Shown piece after piece: positions 1 through 8,293 of a stretch of DNA of 44,470 nucleotides (the stretch's first letter is position 1; the number at the start of each line of letters is the position of its first letter). This DNA comes from CAZKXU01 sp964556665. GTDB lineage: Bacteria; Bdellovibrionota_C; UBA2361; CAZKXU01. The stretch lies in NCBI GenBank assembly GCA_964556665.1, contig CAZKXU010000017.1:1-44470 (forward strand). Direction: 5' to 3'. The position numbers and the translations under genes are program-made. The notes beneath the pieces are model-generated. The model was not told the origin of the DNA and made no database searches. It was given only the letters and a program-made list of their open reading frames with translations.

Positions 1-17
1 CTGGGGCAACGCTGCGC
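1..17. repeat. 17-bp terminal direct repeat, left copy
   Basis: The first 17 bases (CTGGGGCAACGCTGCGC) recur exactly as the last 17 bases of the window (44454-44470). A 17-base identity placed exactly at both ends is not expected by chance. It could be an assembly overlap, a repeat at which the contig broke, or a circular junction. The essential single-copy genes in between make a plasmid unlikely. Confidence 0.8.
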
Positions 18-175
18 GCTATACGTGAAAAAACTTATTTGGCGAAGCACTAGCGAACCTGGACTGCCTACAGAAGCAGTGCTTAATGTACTAAGCAGCA
101 TCTTCATAAACCAACTCGACGCTTGGCGGTCCCGTAGATGAAGGCTTTTATTTTCATCTGTTCGGCACACTCTAT
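18..175. other. intergenic stretch without a recognisable gene
   Basis: No convincing coding frame is visible. There is a 7-bp hairpin (AAGCACT at 45-51 with AGTGCTT at 78-84) and a second one around 136-159 (AGATGAA with TTCATCT, with a T-rich loop). The second could be the terminator of a gene lying beyond the left edge. A short GGCGGTCCCG word at 125-134 resembles the end of the GGGACCGCGG repeat family found elsewhere in the window. Confidence 0.4.
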
Positions 176-267
176 CCCCAAGAAACTGCATTTTGTCTAT
201 TTCTTGGGGGTTTAACCTATAGTATAATCACCCAAAAAACTGTATTTTGTCTATTTCTTGGGGGTTT
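176..267. promoter_or_regulatory. two direct copies of a dyad repeat framing a promoter
   Basis: Copy 1 forms a perfect 10-bp stem: CCCCAAGAAA at 176-185 pairs with TTTCTTGGGG at 200-209. A 31-bp stretch (183-213) is repeated at 237-267 with one difference, 54 bp downstream. In copy 2 the stem has one mismatch (231-239 with 255-263). A perfect TATAAT lies between the copies at 223-228, and the GGGGG of copy 2 (260-264) sits where a ribosome-binding site for the ATG at 273 is expected. The arrangement suggests an operator pair that could control both transcription and translation of the downstream ATPase gene. That function is inferred. Confidence 0.6.
223..228 (+). promoter_or_regulatory. -10 box of the ATPase gene promoter
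   Basis: TATAAT matches the sigma-70 consensus exactly. It lies 45 bases upstream of the ATG at 273 and between the two dyad repeats. No good -35 box is seen at 17 bp; the region 16 to 18 bp upstream is the right arm of the first dyad. Confidence 0.5.
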
Positions 268-272
268 GATTA

Positions 273-1757
273 ATGAGAAATGAAAAGCAAAAATTTGCTG
301 GTCGGCAAGTTGAATTGCAACAACTCAGTGCAATTAAAAAATTAAGGAAGGCGAGCCTAGTGGCTATTACCGGCCGTCGTAGAATTGGCAAGAGTGCATT
401 GGTCAAGGAATTTTCAAAGGAATTTAAACATTTCTACGAATTCCAGGGGTTGGCTCCGCGTTTGGCTGGTAGCAATGCTCTGCAGTTGGCACATTTTGCT
501 GAAGCTTTGCAGCTTAACTTCGGTGGCGGGAGATTGCAATTTGACACATGGACTCAGGCATTTGATCAGCTAGCTAAAGAGATTGGAGATCGACCCGCCC
601 TGGTATTTTTAGATGAATTGTCTTGGATGGGAAAATTCGATCCAGACTTTGCTGGTCGCCTGAAAGTGGTATGGGATACAAAATTTAGTCGGGTGCCTGG
701 ATTAATCTTGGTTTTATGTGGGTCGGTATCTGCATGGATTGAAGATAATATTTTAAATAAGACAGACTTTGTAGGCAGGGTGTCATTGACCTTACGTTTA
801 AAAGAATTGCCGCTGCAGGTAGCCCTAAATTTTTGGGATATTGATAAAGAAAGAAGTTCAATTTTAGAACGTTTAGACTATTTATGTATTGTTGGCGGAG
901 TACCAAAATACTTAGAGGAATTCAATCCGCATGAATCTTGCCTAGCAAACATACAGCGACTTTGTTTTACAGCAGGGGGATATTTGTTTGAAGATTTTGA
1001 GCGGGTGTTCTCCGACATTTTTGGGCGAAAAACTGATACCTATCGCAAGATTGTTCGGGCTATTAGTGCCAGGCATTTAAGCCCTCCACAGTTAAGCAAG
1101 AAATTTAGACGTAGTCCGGGCGGTGATATTACCCAAGCTTTAACTGAACTAGAACAATCTGGTTTTCTTGCGCGCGACTACGTATACAAAGCAGGAGGTC
1201 AGCGTGGTAAATTGAGTCGCTTACGAATCAGCGATAACTATTTAAGATTCTATCTGCGATATATTGAGCCAAATCTTGAAAGAATAAAGCGCGGAATTTT
1301 TAACTTAAATAATTTGAATAATTTGTTAGCCTGGGAAGCTATTCGGGGATTGCAGTTTGAGAATTTAGTTAATAATAGGCTACCTGAGATTCTTACAGGC
1401 CTAGGCTTAAGAGATGCTGGAGTATTGGCCGCCGGTCCATATTTTCAACAACAGACTAGTCGCACTCAAGCTGTTCAAATTGATCTCTTAATTGAGTGCG
1501 AGCGCAATAATTTTTATATTTGTGAGATTAAATATCAAAAGTTGATCAGTGCGCGAATAATAAAGGAAATGCAAGCTAAACTTGCCAAAATAAAATTACC
1601 CAAGTATTCAAGCAGAAGACCAGTGCTCATATATGCTGGTGAATTAGACCCAGCAGTCACAGAAAGTGGTTTTTTTGATAAGATTTATGATTTGCAGTTG
1701 TTGGATGGCAAAAACGAAAGCGGTTGGCCGGGGCGCCAGGCGCAGAAAACTTTTTAA
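273..1757 (+). CDS. P-loop ATPase, archaeal ATPase_2/DUF234-like
   Basis: A 494-residue protein of the 'ATP-binding protein' family first described in archaea (ATPase_2 plus DUF234-like C-terminus). Walker A is GRRRIGKS at residues 34-41 and Walker B is VFLDE at 111-115, followed by a sensor-like LVLCGSVSAW near 147. A winged-helix-like stretch lies around 255-310. The C-terminal part carries D404, E418 and K420 in a D-x13-E-x-K arrangement, which resembles the PD-(D/E)XK nuclease fold proposed for such tails. The molecular function of the family is not established. The gene stands alone, and its promoter is framed by dyad repeats, so self-repression is a reasonable guess. It recalls the two DUF4143 ATPases at 8294 and 20143 in architecture but belongs to a different subfamily. 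The family assignment is firm; nuclease activity is inferred. Confidence 0.9.
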   Translation: MRNEKQKFAGRQVELQQLSAIKKLRKASLVAITGRRRIGKSALVKEFSKEFKHFYEFQGLAPRLAGSNALQLAHFAEALQLNFGGGRLQFDTWTQAFDQLAKEIGDRPALVFLDELSWMGKFDPDFAGRLKVVWDTKFSRVPGLILVLCGSVSAWIEDNILNKTDFVGRVSLTLRLKELPLQVALNFWDIDKERSSILERLDYLCIVGGVPKYLEEFNPHESCLANIQRLCFTAGGYLFEDFERVFSDIFGRKTDTYRKIVRAISARHLSPPQLSKKFRRSPGGDITQALTELEQSGFLARDYVYKAGGQRGKLSRLRISDNYLRFYLRYIEPNLERIKRGIFNLNNLNNLLAWEAIRGLQFENLVNNRLPEILTGLGLRDAGVLAAGPYFQQQTSRTQAVQIDLLIECERNNFYICEIKYQKLISARIIKEMQAKLAKIKLPKYSSRRPVLIYAGELDPAVTESGFFDKIYDLQLLDGKNESGWPGRQAQKTF

Positions 1758-2115
1758 ATAGGTTCCATTTAAAGAGCGCAGCAGCTAATTACTTTGCTGC
1801 CCAATCTTAAAACCGTCCTTTAGTCGTAAGCTCGTGCGAAATGCACCACTCTAAGTTTGAATTTCATTGGAGCGCCAGCGACCGGCGCGTAACCGTTCGC
1901 GGGACTGTATATACGTTTGAAGCAGGAACTGGGAGCGCGGGCTTCCAGTCTTATCATTAAGATGATCAAAGTTAATTTTCATGTAGGTGAAGCAATCAGA
2001 GGAGTCGTTGTAGCATTAGTTTCAAAGCGGAGCTCACTAATTGTTCGAATTCACTCCATCCGGGTCCACCAACTATAATTCAAATAAGAAATTCTGACCT
2101 GGCAAAGTTCAAGCC
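1758..2115. other. gene-poor stretch with repeat and tRNA-like fragments
   Basis: No coding frame is supported. A GCAGC/GCTGC hairpin lies at 1781-1800. A half-copy of the interspersed GGGACCGCGG repeat is at 1929-1951. At 2043-2071 the sequence reads like the 3' end of a tRNA (GTTCGAAT, then a CGGGTCCACCA end), but the stems do not pair. This looks like a graveyard of mobile or repeated DNA between the ATPase gene and the core genes. Confidence 0.45.
1929..1951. repeat. half copy of the interspersed GGGACCGCGG palindrome
   Basis: The sequence CTGGGAGCGCGGGCTTCCAG matches the left arm of the full palindrome at 14736-14812 with one change early in the arm. The right arm is missing, so this is a decayed or truncated copy. 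Confidence 0.55.
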
Positions 2116-3894
2116 TCACCTCATCAGATCCCTATACTCGAGCGGCAACGGCTGGCTCTCCGGGTTAGAGTCTGACTCAGGCTTTGCAAGTTTTAGATCT
2201 TCAATGCTTCGTTTTGGCTTAGCTTCGTTCGGATTAAACCCGCTCTCGCTATCTTTTCCTATATGCTTAAGATCTATCTGCTCAACACTCTCTTTAATCT
2301 GAGTTTCCTTAAACTCATTGTTTTTACCCGGTTCAGCCGTAGGGCCATCCCCCTCAAACTCCTTTACCTCTCCCTGGCTATTTGGGAGTGAGCTGTCTTT
2401 AGGTTTCTCTGATTGTTGTTTATCATTCTCCTTCTCATTTTTTTTATCAGCTTGCGCATCCGACTCTGTTTTTGCCTCTGCGCTCCTTTCCCCATCATTC
2501 CCATCATCTTTCTTAGCTTCGGAGTCTTTACCTTTTTTATCACCTGGTTGGTCACCCTCATTTTTGGCGTCCTTGCTCTTCTCCTCCCCCTGCTCATCAC
2601 CCTGCGTGCCTTGCTCTTTCGAGCTCTGGCCCTCTTCACCTTTCTTCTCACCAGGTTTTTTACCGTCTTCCTTTCCTTTTTGGTTAGCTCCTTTGCCCTG
2701 ATCGTTTTTCTGATCCTCCTTGCTCTGCTTCTCTTTGCCCTCGCTCTTCTGAATCTCTTTCTTTATCTGCTCCAGTGCCTGTTCTGCCGCCTTTAATCCC
2801 TCCTCTTTCGAATCATTACTCTGTTTATCATTTTTGCTCTCGCTGCTACTCTCACTTTTACTGCCCTGCTCCGGCTCGCCCTCTTTGCCATCTCCTTTCC
2901 CCTGCTCATTTTTATCGGACTGCTTAGTGCCCTCCTTGCCACCCTTCTTTGACTCACCCTCTCCCTTCTCTCCATCTTCCTGCTTATTCTTATCGGACTC
3001 CTTCCCCTGCCCCTCTTGGTTCTCCTTTTTCTCCCCATCCTTGCTACTCTGCTGTTCATCGTTCTTTGGCCGCTCCTTTTCCTCTTCATTCTTCTCCTTT
3101 TGCTTCTCCTTTTGCTCCTTAGATTGCTTTTCACTAGCTGGGATAGTTGCGGTAGGGGTCGGTGTTGGTTCAGGGGTTGGAGTGGCCTCAAGCTTGGCCA
3201 CTTCAGAACTTGGCTTGGTTTCACCTAGCAGTGCCTCTTTAGCTTTTTCTACCTCTCCTTTAGCTGATGATAGCACCTCCAAGATCTCCTCCTTACTCAC
3301 ATTATCTCTGTTCAGAACGTCGCCAAGCTTTTGCAGCTCCTCTTTTACCGGAGTTGGTAGATTCTCCTCCTTTATTAGATTAGCAATTAACTTTGCTTCC
3401 TCCTTAAACTGAGAGGGCGGGGAAATTTTATTATGCTGTGTAAGAAAAATTGCGATCCAGATTAAAGGTAAGAGATAGGCAACTCTTCGATATAAAAGAG
3501 GCAGCGCTATTGGAAAAAGCTTATCAAGATCAGCCCCTAGCAAAGTCTGCTCAAGCTGTTTTTCAATAAGCCTTAACTTCTCCTGATCTAGGGGGCTAGC
3601 AGTGAGACTTTCTATTGTTAGAAAGCGCTCCTTGGTTTTGATACGATCATCAAGCGCTAGTGCTGTATCTCTAAGAGTAGGAGGAACAAGTTGCCTGGCA
3701 TAGCCGATCCAGGTCGCAGCTAGGAGTATCAGAATAAGAGAAAAAACGATCCGCAAAGTGGCGGAGCTTTCATGCAATACATTCTCACTTAAGCAGATCA
3801 GGCTTATTAGCAGCACTATTATGACGAGCGCTCTTGCTAGATTATTATAGTACAGCCTTGCTCGTACCTTCTCAGTTGAGTCTTTAGTTGTCAT
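2116..3894 (-). CDS. membrane protein with long Lys/Glu/Gly-rich tail, DUF4175-like
   Basis: A 592-residue protein. The N-terminus has two membrane segments (about residues 18-37 and 45-65) and a third near 138-152. Between them is the motif LDDRIKTKERF, reminiscent of the DUF4175 family of large membrane proteins; this family link is tentative. A short helical part (about 170-222) is followed by a Thr/Pro/Glu spacer (TPTPEPTPTPT) and then some 300 residues made almost entirely of K, E, G, D, S, N and Q, predicted to be disordered and highly charged. The last about 50 residues are less biased. The coding strand is extremely purine-rich, which creates long spurious reading frames on the opposite strand. 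The start codon directly follows the mltG stop (3895-3897) with no gap, so the two genes are probably translationally coupled. An envelope role is likely from context, but the function is unknown. Confidence 0.85.
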   Translation of the reverse strand: MTTKDSTEKVRARLYYNNLARALVIIVLLISLICLSENVLHESSATLRIVFSLILILLAATWIGYARQLVPPTLRDTALALDDRIKTKERFLTIESLTASPLDQEKLRLIEKQLEQTLLGADLDKLFPIALPLLYRRVAYLLPLIWIAIFLTQHNKISPPSQFKEEAKLIANLIKEENLPTPVKEELQKLGDVLNRDNVSKEEILEVLSSAKGEVEKAKEALLGETKPSSEVAKLEATPTPEPTPTPTATIPASEKQSKEQKEKQKEKNEEEKERPKNDEQQSSKDGEKKENQEGQGKESDKNKQEDGEKGEGESKKGGKEGTKQSDKNEQGKGDGKEGEPEQGSKSESSSESKNDKQSNDSKEEGLKAAEQALEQIKKEIQKSEGKEKQSKEDQKNDQGKGANQKGKEDGKKPGEKKGEEGQSSKEQGTQGDEQGEEKSKDAKNEGDQPGDKKGKDSEAKKDDGNDGERSAEAKTESDAQADKKNEKENDKQQSEKPKDSSLPNSQGEVKEFEGDGPTAEPGKNNEFKETQIKESVEQIDLKHIGKDSESGFNPNEAKPKRSIEDLKLAKPESDSNPESQPLPLEYRDLMR

Positions 3895-4977
3895 TTATTC
3901 AGTTGCAGCTTCATCTAGCTTAAGCTTCTCAGTAACTGCTGTCTGCTCCTCCAATGCAGCACTCCTATTGCGCTGGTATTTATTGACCGCCTCATTATGC
4001 TCTTGCAAGGTTGTAGAGAATACATGGCTACCTTTTCCATCGGCTACGAAAAACAGATACTCCGAGGGGGTGGGAAAGAGAGCTGATTTAATCGCGTTCT
4101 CCCCTGGGTTGCCGATCGGCGCAGGCGGCAAACCGTAATGTACATATGTATTGTACCGATTCTCCTCATCTTGTAGATGCTTCTTGGTCAAATTTCCATC
4201 GAAATCTTCGATACCGTAAATTACAGTAGGATCTGCTTGAAGCCGCATACCTTCTCGTAAACGGTTATGAAAAACGGAGGAGATTAGCGGCTGTTCTTCA
4301 AAGTTGCCGGACTCCTTCTCTATAATAGAGGCTAACGTTAAGATCTCATGTCGTGACATAAGCAGCGTATCTGACTTCTTGCTGAACTCATCCGTCCAAT
4401 GCTTCTCCCCTAAAGTAAGCATTGCCCAGATGACATCCCTGGCCGTAATTGGACGGGAGAAGTTGTAGGTATTTGGGAAAAGATAACCTTCAAAGCTTTT
4501 CGCGCTTATCCCTGCGATTGATAAAAGCTCAGGGTCAGTGAGGGCGCTGTCGAATTCAGTTTTTTTAATAAGCCCGGCCTCTTCGACTAGCGCTCCAATA
4601 TTCCAAATACTTACACCTTCTTTTATCACGACTGTGCGTTTAAAGACCTCGCCGCTCACGAGCTTCTTTAGAATCTCGGTTGGCGTCATCCCAGAGGAAA
4701 CCTCATACTCCCCTGCTTTAATTCCCTTATCATCACGTCTAAGACGAGCAACTACGTCTATACACCACCAGCGCCTTACAACACCTTTACTTTCGAGTAG
4801 TCGAGCTACATCACGAAATGACTTACCTGACTCGATCTCTATTAACACCTTACTCTGATTACCAGGCATTACTGGGGTAAAGAGCAGATGGTTCAAGGTC
4901 ATATAAGTTGTGAATGCAACGACGAGCGGCGCTATTAATACAAGGGAAATTTTTATTACTACTCTTGCTGATGACAT
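3895..4977 (-). CDS. mltG: endolytic murein transglycosylase MltG
   Basis: A 360-residue inner-membrane lytic transglycosylase that cuts nascent glycan strands and helps release peptidoglycan chains. An N-terminal membrane anchor (about residues 8-28) is followed by a LysM-like region (about 42-112) and the catalytic YceG domain. The catalytic glutamate is E220 in LASIIEKE, matching E218 of E. coli MltG. Other family signatures are EGYLFPNTY (163-171), LQADPTVIYG and GLPPAPIGNPG. It overlaps ruvX by 19 bases upstream (4959-4977) and abuts the downstream membrane-protein gene, forming a tight three-gene operon. The pairing of yqgF/ruvX with mltG is common in bacteria. Confidence 0.97.
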   Translation of the reverse strand: MSSARVVIKISLVLIAPLVVAFTTYMTLNHLLFTPVMPGNQSKVLIEIESGKSFRDVARLLESKGVVRRWWCIDVVARLRRDDKGIKAGEYEVSSGMTPTEILKKLVSGEVFKRTVVIKEGVSIWNIGALVEEAGLIKKTEFDSALTDPELLSIAGISAKSFEGYLFPNTYNFSRPITARDVIWAMLTLGEKHWTDEFSKKSDTLLMSRHEILTLASIIEKESGNFEEQPLISSVFHNRLREGMRLQADPTVIYGIEDFDGNLTKKHLQDEENRYNTYVHYGLPPAPIGNPGENAIKSALFPTPSEYLFFVADGKGSHVFSTTLQEHNEAVNKYQRNRSAALEEQTAVTEKLKLDEAATE

Positions 4978-5390
4978 GAAGTGTTATCCAAATAGGTTTG
5001 AAGTATTATAGACGCGCTTAGGGCATCGATCATCCCCTTCTTTCGCCTTGATCGGAGATCTCCCCCCGATCTTGTCAAACAATGTTCTGCCTCCTTTGAA
5101 CTACCATACTCATCTATGTATATCAGCTCTACTGCTACCCTAGCCTTAATTCTACGACAGAAGTTTTCAATCTTATCACATTGCTTATTGCGGGAGCCAT
5201 CAGCGCCAAGTGGCAATCCTACTATTAACTTACCAACCTGCTTGTCCTGTATTAACTTAAGGATCTTCTGCTCGGCTTCATTTTTAGCACGCTCATAGGT
5301 CGCCATTGGAGAGGCAATCGGCGCTCCCTCCTCACAGATCGCTACTCCGACCCGTTTGTCACCAACATCTAGGGCAATGATAAATCCCAT
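4959..5390 (-). CDS. ruvX: RuvX/YqgF, RNase H-like Holliday-junction resolvase family
   Basis: A 143-residue protein of the YqgF family, with an RNase H fold, linked to 16S rRNA 5' maturation and proposed as a Holliday-junction resolvase. The three conserved acids are present: D8 in ALDVGDKRVG, E94 in YIDEYGSS and D122 in MIDALSA. The length is typical. It is the first gene of the minus-strand operon and its 3' end overlaps mltG, indicating coupled translation. The 53-bp gap to the divergent M23 peptidase gene (5391-5443) must hold promoters for both directions. Confidence 0.95.
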   Translation of the reverse strand: MGFIIALDVGDKRVGVAICEEGAPIASPMATYERAKNEAEQKILKLIQDKQVGKLIVGLPLGADGSRNKQCDKIENFCRRIKARVAVELIYIDEYGSSKEAEHCLTRSGGDLRSRRKKGMIDALSASIILQTYLDNTSCHQQE

Positions 5391-5443
5391 CTACTTAAGC
5401 GCTCCTTGTTTCCATGGTTCGGCTCATGATATAAGGCATTAGC

Positions 5444-6814
5444 ATGGAGCTTACAATTCCTTATCCTAAAAATAAACTTCGCTCCTTTCTTATAGGGACC
5501 GTAATCTTTCAAGGCATTATCCTTCTTTCAGCCGTCTACCTACACACCTTAACTGAAAACCAGCTCTCTCCTGAAGAGATTGCGCTAAATAGGTATGCTG
5601 AGAGCGATGCTCAGCATATTGAGGATCCTAAGGCAGGTATAGATGTAGAAGAGCCTGTCAGTAAGGAGGAAATTTCTCCCCCTCAGCATTCAGATCAGAT
5701 TCAGTATGAGGTCAAGCCTGCAGATACTTTAACAAAGATTTGGGTAGCAAACGGTGGCACTTATGCCGGTGGCCTTTCTGCCGCAAATGCCTTTAAGGCT
5801 GCTGGAGTACAGTTGAACTCATTACGTGTTGGTGAGTCACTTACTTTTGTTAGGAGCGCTGAAGGGGATATTGTACGTTTTGAAAAGAAACTATCCCCTG
5901 AAAAGATCCTAATCTTAGAGGGTACTTCCTCCGCCGGTTATACCTATAAAATTGACACCAAGACCGTGGTTGAGAAGAAAAAAGTTGTCTCCGGCATTAT
6001 TGACTCCTCATTTGCCGTATCAGCCTTGAAGGAGGAGATCCCTTATACTGTAATCGATGATTTTGTAGATCTATTTAGTAGTCGGGTCGAGTTTCGACGT
6101 GACCTTCAACCAGGAGATTCCTTTACAATCATCTATAACGATCGTGTTACAGAGAGTGGCGAGCTGATGGGCACCTCCTCAATCGTAGCTGCTTCCTTAA
6201 AACTTGAGGAGCAGATGATGGTCGCGGTTGGGTATCGCGGCAAGGATGGTGAACTAAGATACTTTGATCAGAATGGCAATCTTCTCGGTAATTATTTTCT
6301 GCGTTACCCTTTAAGCTTCAGTCGCATCTCTTCGGCTTTTTCAACGGCACGCTTTCACCCCTTACTTGAGAGATTCAAGCCGCATAACGGAGTTGACTTT
6401 GCAGCTCCATTGGGGACAGCCGTGCGTTCAGTTGCAGATGGCGTTGTCGAGTCTGCCGGTTGGAATGGGGGTGCCGGCAAAATGGTTCGTATTAGACACA
6501 GTTCACGGTATAGCACGGCATACCTGCATTTATCTAAGATCTCAGATCGCGTTAAACCTGGCGCACGTATTGGAAGGGGCCAGGTCATCGGAGCAGTAGG
6601 TCAAACCGGGACCGCGACAGGACCACATCTTCATTTCAGTCTTTATGATAAAGGCAGGTATGTAGATCCGCTAAAAGCACCACTACCTTCAATGCCAGTT
6701 GATAAAGGCATCTCAATCCCACCAACTGTATTGCAGATTAACATGGAAGCGCTGCGTAATGGCCATGAACAGGTTGTTCTGGCGCACGCTGCTGTAACAA
6801 GTCCTGAGGCTTAA
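5444..6814 (+). CDS. M23-family murein DD-endopeptidase, membrane-anchored
   Basis: A 456-residue protein with one N-terminal membrane segment (residues 13-34) and an OapA/LysM-like part (about 86-185). The C-terminal M23 peptidase domain covers about 305-415. Zinc ligands are H314 and D318 in HNGVDFAAP and H397 in GPHLHF; H362 (YLHL) and H395 are the usual catalytic histidines. All are intact, so an active peptidoglycan cross-link hydrolase acting in the periplasm is expected, similar to MepM or ShyA. It is divergent from ruvX-mltG, which also work on the envelope. The start ATG is the first in frame. Confidence 0.95.
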   Translation: MELTIPYPKNKLRSFLIGTVIFQGIILLSAVYLHTLTENQLSPEEIALNRYAESDAQHIEDPKAGIDVEEPVSKEEISPPQHSDQIQYEVKPADTLTKIWVANGGTYAGGLSAANAFKAAGVQLNSLRVGESLTFVRSAEGDIVRFEKKLSPEKILILEGTSSAGYTYKIDTKTVVEKKKVVSGIIDSSFAVSALKEEIPYTVIDDFVDLFSSRVEFRRDLQPGDSFTIIYNDRVTESGELMGTSSIVAASLKLEEQMMVAVGYRGKDGELRYFDQNGNLLGNYFLRYPLSFSRISSAFSTARFHPLLERFKPHNGVDFAAPLGTAVRSVADGVVESAGWNGGAGKMVRIRHSSRYSTAYLHLSKISDRVKPGARIGRGQVIGAVGQTGTATGPHLHFSLYDKGRYVDPLKAPLPSMPVDKGISIPPTVLQINMEALRNGHEQVVLAHAAVTSPEA

Positions 6815-6900
6815 TTAATGTCAGACCATATTTTAGCAGCGGATCCTGTTGGTCTGCTGGCGGTAGTACATAAGCTCCTCACGGCAATAAAAATGACAAT

Positions 6901-6976
6901 ACCGGGAGCGTGGGCTTTTAGCCAACAACGACTAGGCTACAAATTCGTTTGCAGGCTGGAAGCCTGCGGTCCCGGT
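6901..6976. repeat. interspersed palindromic repeat, imperfect copy
   Basis: An imperfect inverted repeat about 76 bp long. The left end ACCGGGAGCG pairs with the right end CGGTCCCGGT, and the right arm contains GCAGGCTGGAAGCCTGC. It shares its core with the copies at 14736 and 17642. It lies between the M23 peptidase gene and the RNA methyltransferase gene and ends 11 bases before the latter's ATG, so it could affect translation initiation there. Confidence 0.7.
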
Positions 6977-6987
6977 CTTAGAACTGT

Positions 6988-8229
6988 ATGAATACTCCTT
7001 CATCTACACTTCAGATCCGCTGTACCGCCTTAGCCGGCGGCGGCACAACGATAGGTGAAATAACTGCATCTTCTGAAGCTGAACTTGTTGGCCGCAAAGC
7101 ATTTCTCCCATTTGCCGTTCCAGGCGAGGTAGTGGAGGCTCAGGCAGTTAAGGCAGAGGCAAAATTTGTTCATGCAAAATTATTAAAAATCGTTGAATCA
7201 TCTGCGCACCGTATAACACCACCCTGCTCGATTTTTGAGCAGTGCGGCGGATGTGATTTTCAGCATATAGAGATCCAATTCCAGCGTGAAGAGAAGCGCC
7301 GCATGGTGGAGAGTATGTTGGCGCGTCAGGGCGGAGTCCTCCCCCTCTTAGGAGTAAAATTAATAGGTTCCGATCTGCCGGAATATGGATACCGCGCACG
7401 CATCGGTTTGCACCTCGAGGCTGATGGTAAACTTGGATTTTATCGGCAAGGAAGCGGTGAGGTCGTAGATGTTGCTAACTGCCTTATATCAAGAGCAGAG
7501 ATTAATGCAGCGCTTGCAGCAATAAGGCCTTTTGCTGAGGTGCTGGCCAGATTTATTGGCGGCATAGTAATTGAGGAGCATGCTGGGAAGGTAGATATAG
7601 TATTTAAGCCTTTACCCGGGAAAGTTATTGCTAGAGATTTGATGGAGAGGATCTCCGCAGCAGTAAAGTTTAGAATATACACTGCTGGGGAGATGTCTAG
7701 AGAGGATGATAATTTCCCAAGCGGACATTTTTCACAGGTTAATCCACAGGGGAATGAGCTACTTATTAAAACAGTACTTTCTCATATCAGTAAAATGGAC
7801 AGAGCGATTACTGATCTATATGCAGGCTCTGGAAATTTTTCGATTCCTTTAGCTAAACTAGGCAAAACAGTTGAGGCAGTAGAGCTTGACCATGTTTTAG
7901 TTGGATACGGAGAAAAGCTAAAGCAGGAGGCGGAACTTCACAACTTAACTTTTTATGCTTTGAGCTGCGAGTCTTTTTTAAAGAAACATAATCTTTTATC
8001 AACAGTAGTCTTGGATCCGCCACGCAGCGGTATTAAAAATATTATTAAACATTTTTCCCCAAAGCATGTTAGAAAAATTGTGTACATAAGCTGTTCCCTG
8101 CCCGCTCTAGTTCGAGATCTTAAGGAGCTTCAAAAGTCAGGCTATCTAATCAGATCAGTTGAAGTCCTCGATATGTTTGCACAGACGCAGCATGTTGAAT
8201 GTGTGGCCTTGGTGGAGGCGCAGCAATAA
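6988..8229 (+). CDS. Fe-S class I SAM-dependent RNA (uracil-5-)methyltransferase, RlmD-like
   Basis: A 413-residue enzyme of the TrmA/RlmC/RlmD family, which methylates C5 of uridines in rRNA or tRNA. A TRAM-like N-terminal domain (about residues 5-68) precedes a 4Fe-4S cluster site with C80, C86, C89 and C165 (CSIFEQCGGC and VANCL). The methyltransferase domain has GHFSQVN (247-252), the SAM loop DLYAGSGNF (277-285), DPPR (343-346), the catalytic nucleophile C369 in YISCS and the general base E404 in HVECVAL. All key residues are present. The Fe-S cluster plus TRAM points to RlmD rather than TrmA, but the target nucleotide cannot be told from sequence. A degraded copy of its 3' end lies at 11774-11895. 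No clear ribosome-binding site is seen; a palindromic repeat sits immediately upstream. Confidence 0.93.
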   Translation: MNTPSSTLQIRCTALAGGGTTIGEITASSEAELVGRKAFLPFAVPGEVVEAQAVKAEAKFVHAKLLKIVESSAHRITPPCSIFEQCGGCDFQHIEIQFQREEKRRMVESMLARQGGVLPLLGVKLIGSDLPEYGYRARIGLHLEADGKLGFYRQGSGEVVDVANCLISRAEINAALAAIRPFAEVLARFIGGIVIEEHAGKVDIVFKPLPGKVIARDLMERISAAVKFRIYTAGEMSREDDNFPSGHFSQVNPQGNELLIKTVLSHISKMDRAITDLYAGSGNFSIPLAKLGKTVEAVELDHVLVGYGEKLKQEAELHNLTFYALSCESFLKKHNLLSTVVLDPPRSGIKNIIKHFSPKHVRKIVYISCSLPALVRDLKELQKSGYLIRSVEVLDMFAQTQHVECVALVEAQQ

Positions 8230-8246
8230 GCGCTCTTAATAGCGCC

Positions 8247-8288
8247 TATAATTCGCATTGCGCGATGGCAATATCCATGGTATATTGC
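8247..8288 (+). promoter_or_regulatory. -10 box and dyad in front of DUF4143 ATPase
   Basis: A perfect TATAAT at 8247-8252 is followed, about where transcription should start, by a dyad: GCAATAT at 8268-8274, CCATGG in the centre and ATATTGC at 8282-8288. The dyad ends 5 bases before the ATG at 8294. A repressor bound here would block both promoter escape and translation. No good -35 box is seen. Confidence 0.45.
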
Positions 8289-8293
8289 TATTA

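Noticed and set aside
176..267. CRISPR-like repeat at the left end
   Set aside because: There are only two repeat units, with a promoter between them, and no cas genes or further spacers.
2043..2071. Intact tRNA gene
   Set aside because: T-arm, anticodon and acceptor stems do not pair; at most it is a remnant.
2318..3412. Several long plus-strand reading frames rich in Ser, Phe, Leu and Pro
   Set aside because: They are antisense shadows of the purine-rich Lys/Glu/Gly coding region of the minus-strand gene; they have no ribosome-binding sites and no domain features.
8098..8229. Frameshift or truncation in the RNA methyltransferase, suggested by the second copy of its 3' end
   Set aside because: The copy at 6988-8229 is full length with all catalytic and cluster residues; only the downstream copy is degraded.
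8258..8293. TTG start extending the DUF4143 ATPase by 12 residues
   Set aside because: The paralogue at 20143 starts at the position equivalent to ATG 8294, and the extra region is a palindromic promoter element.
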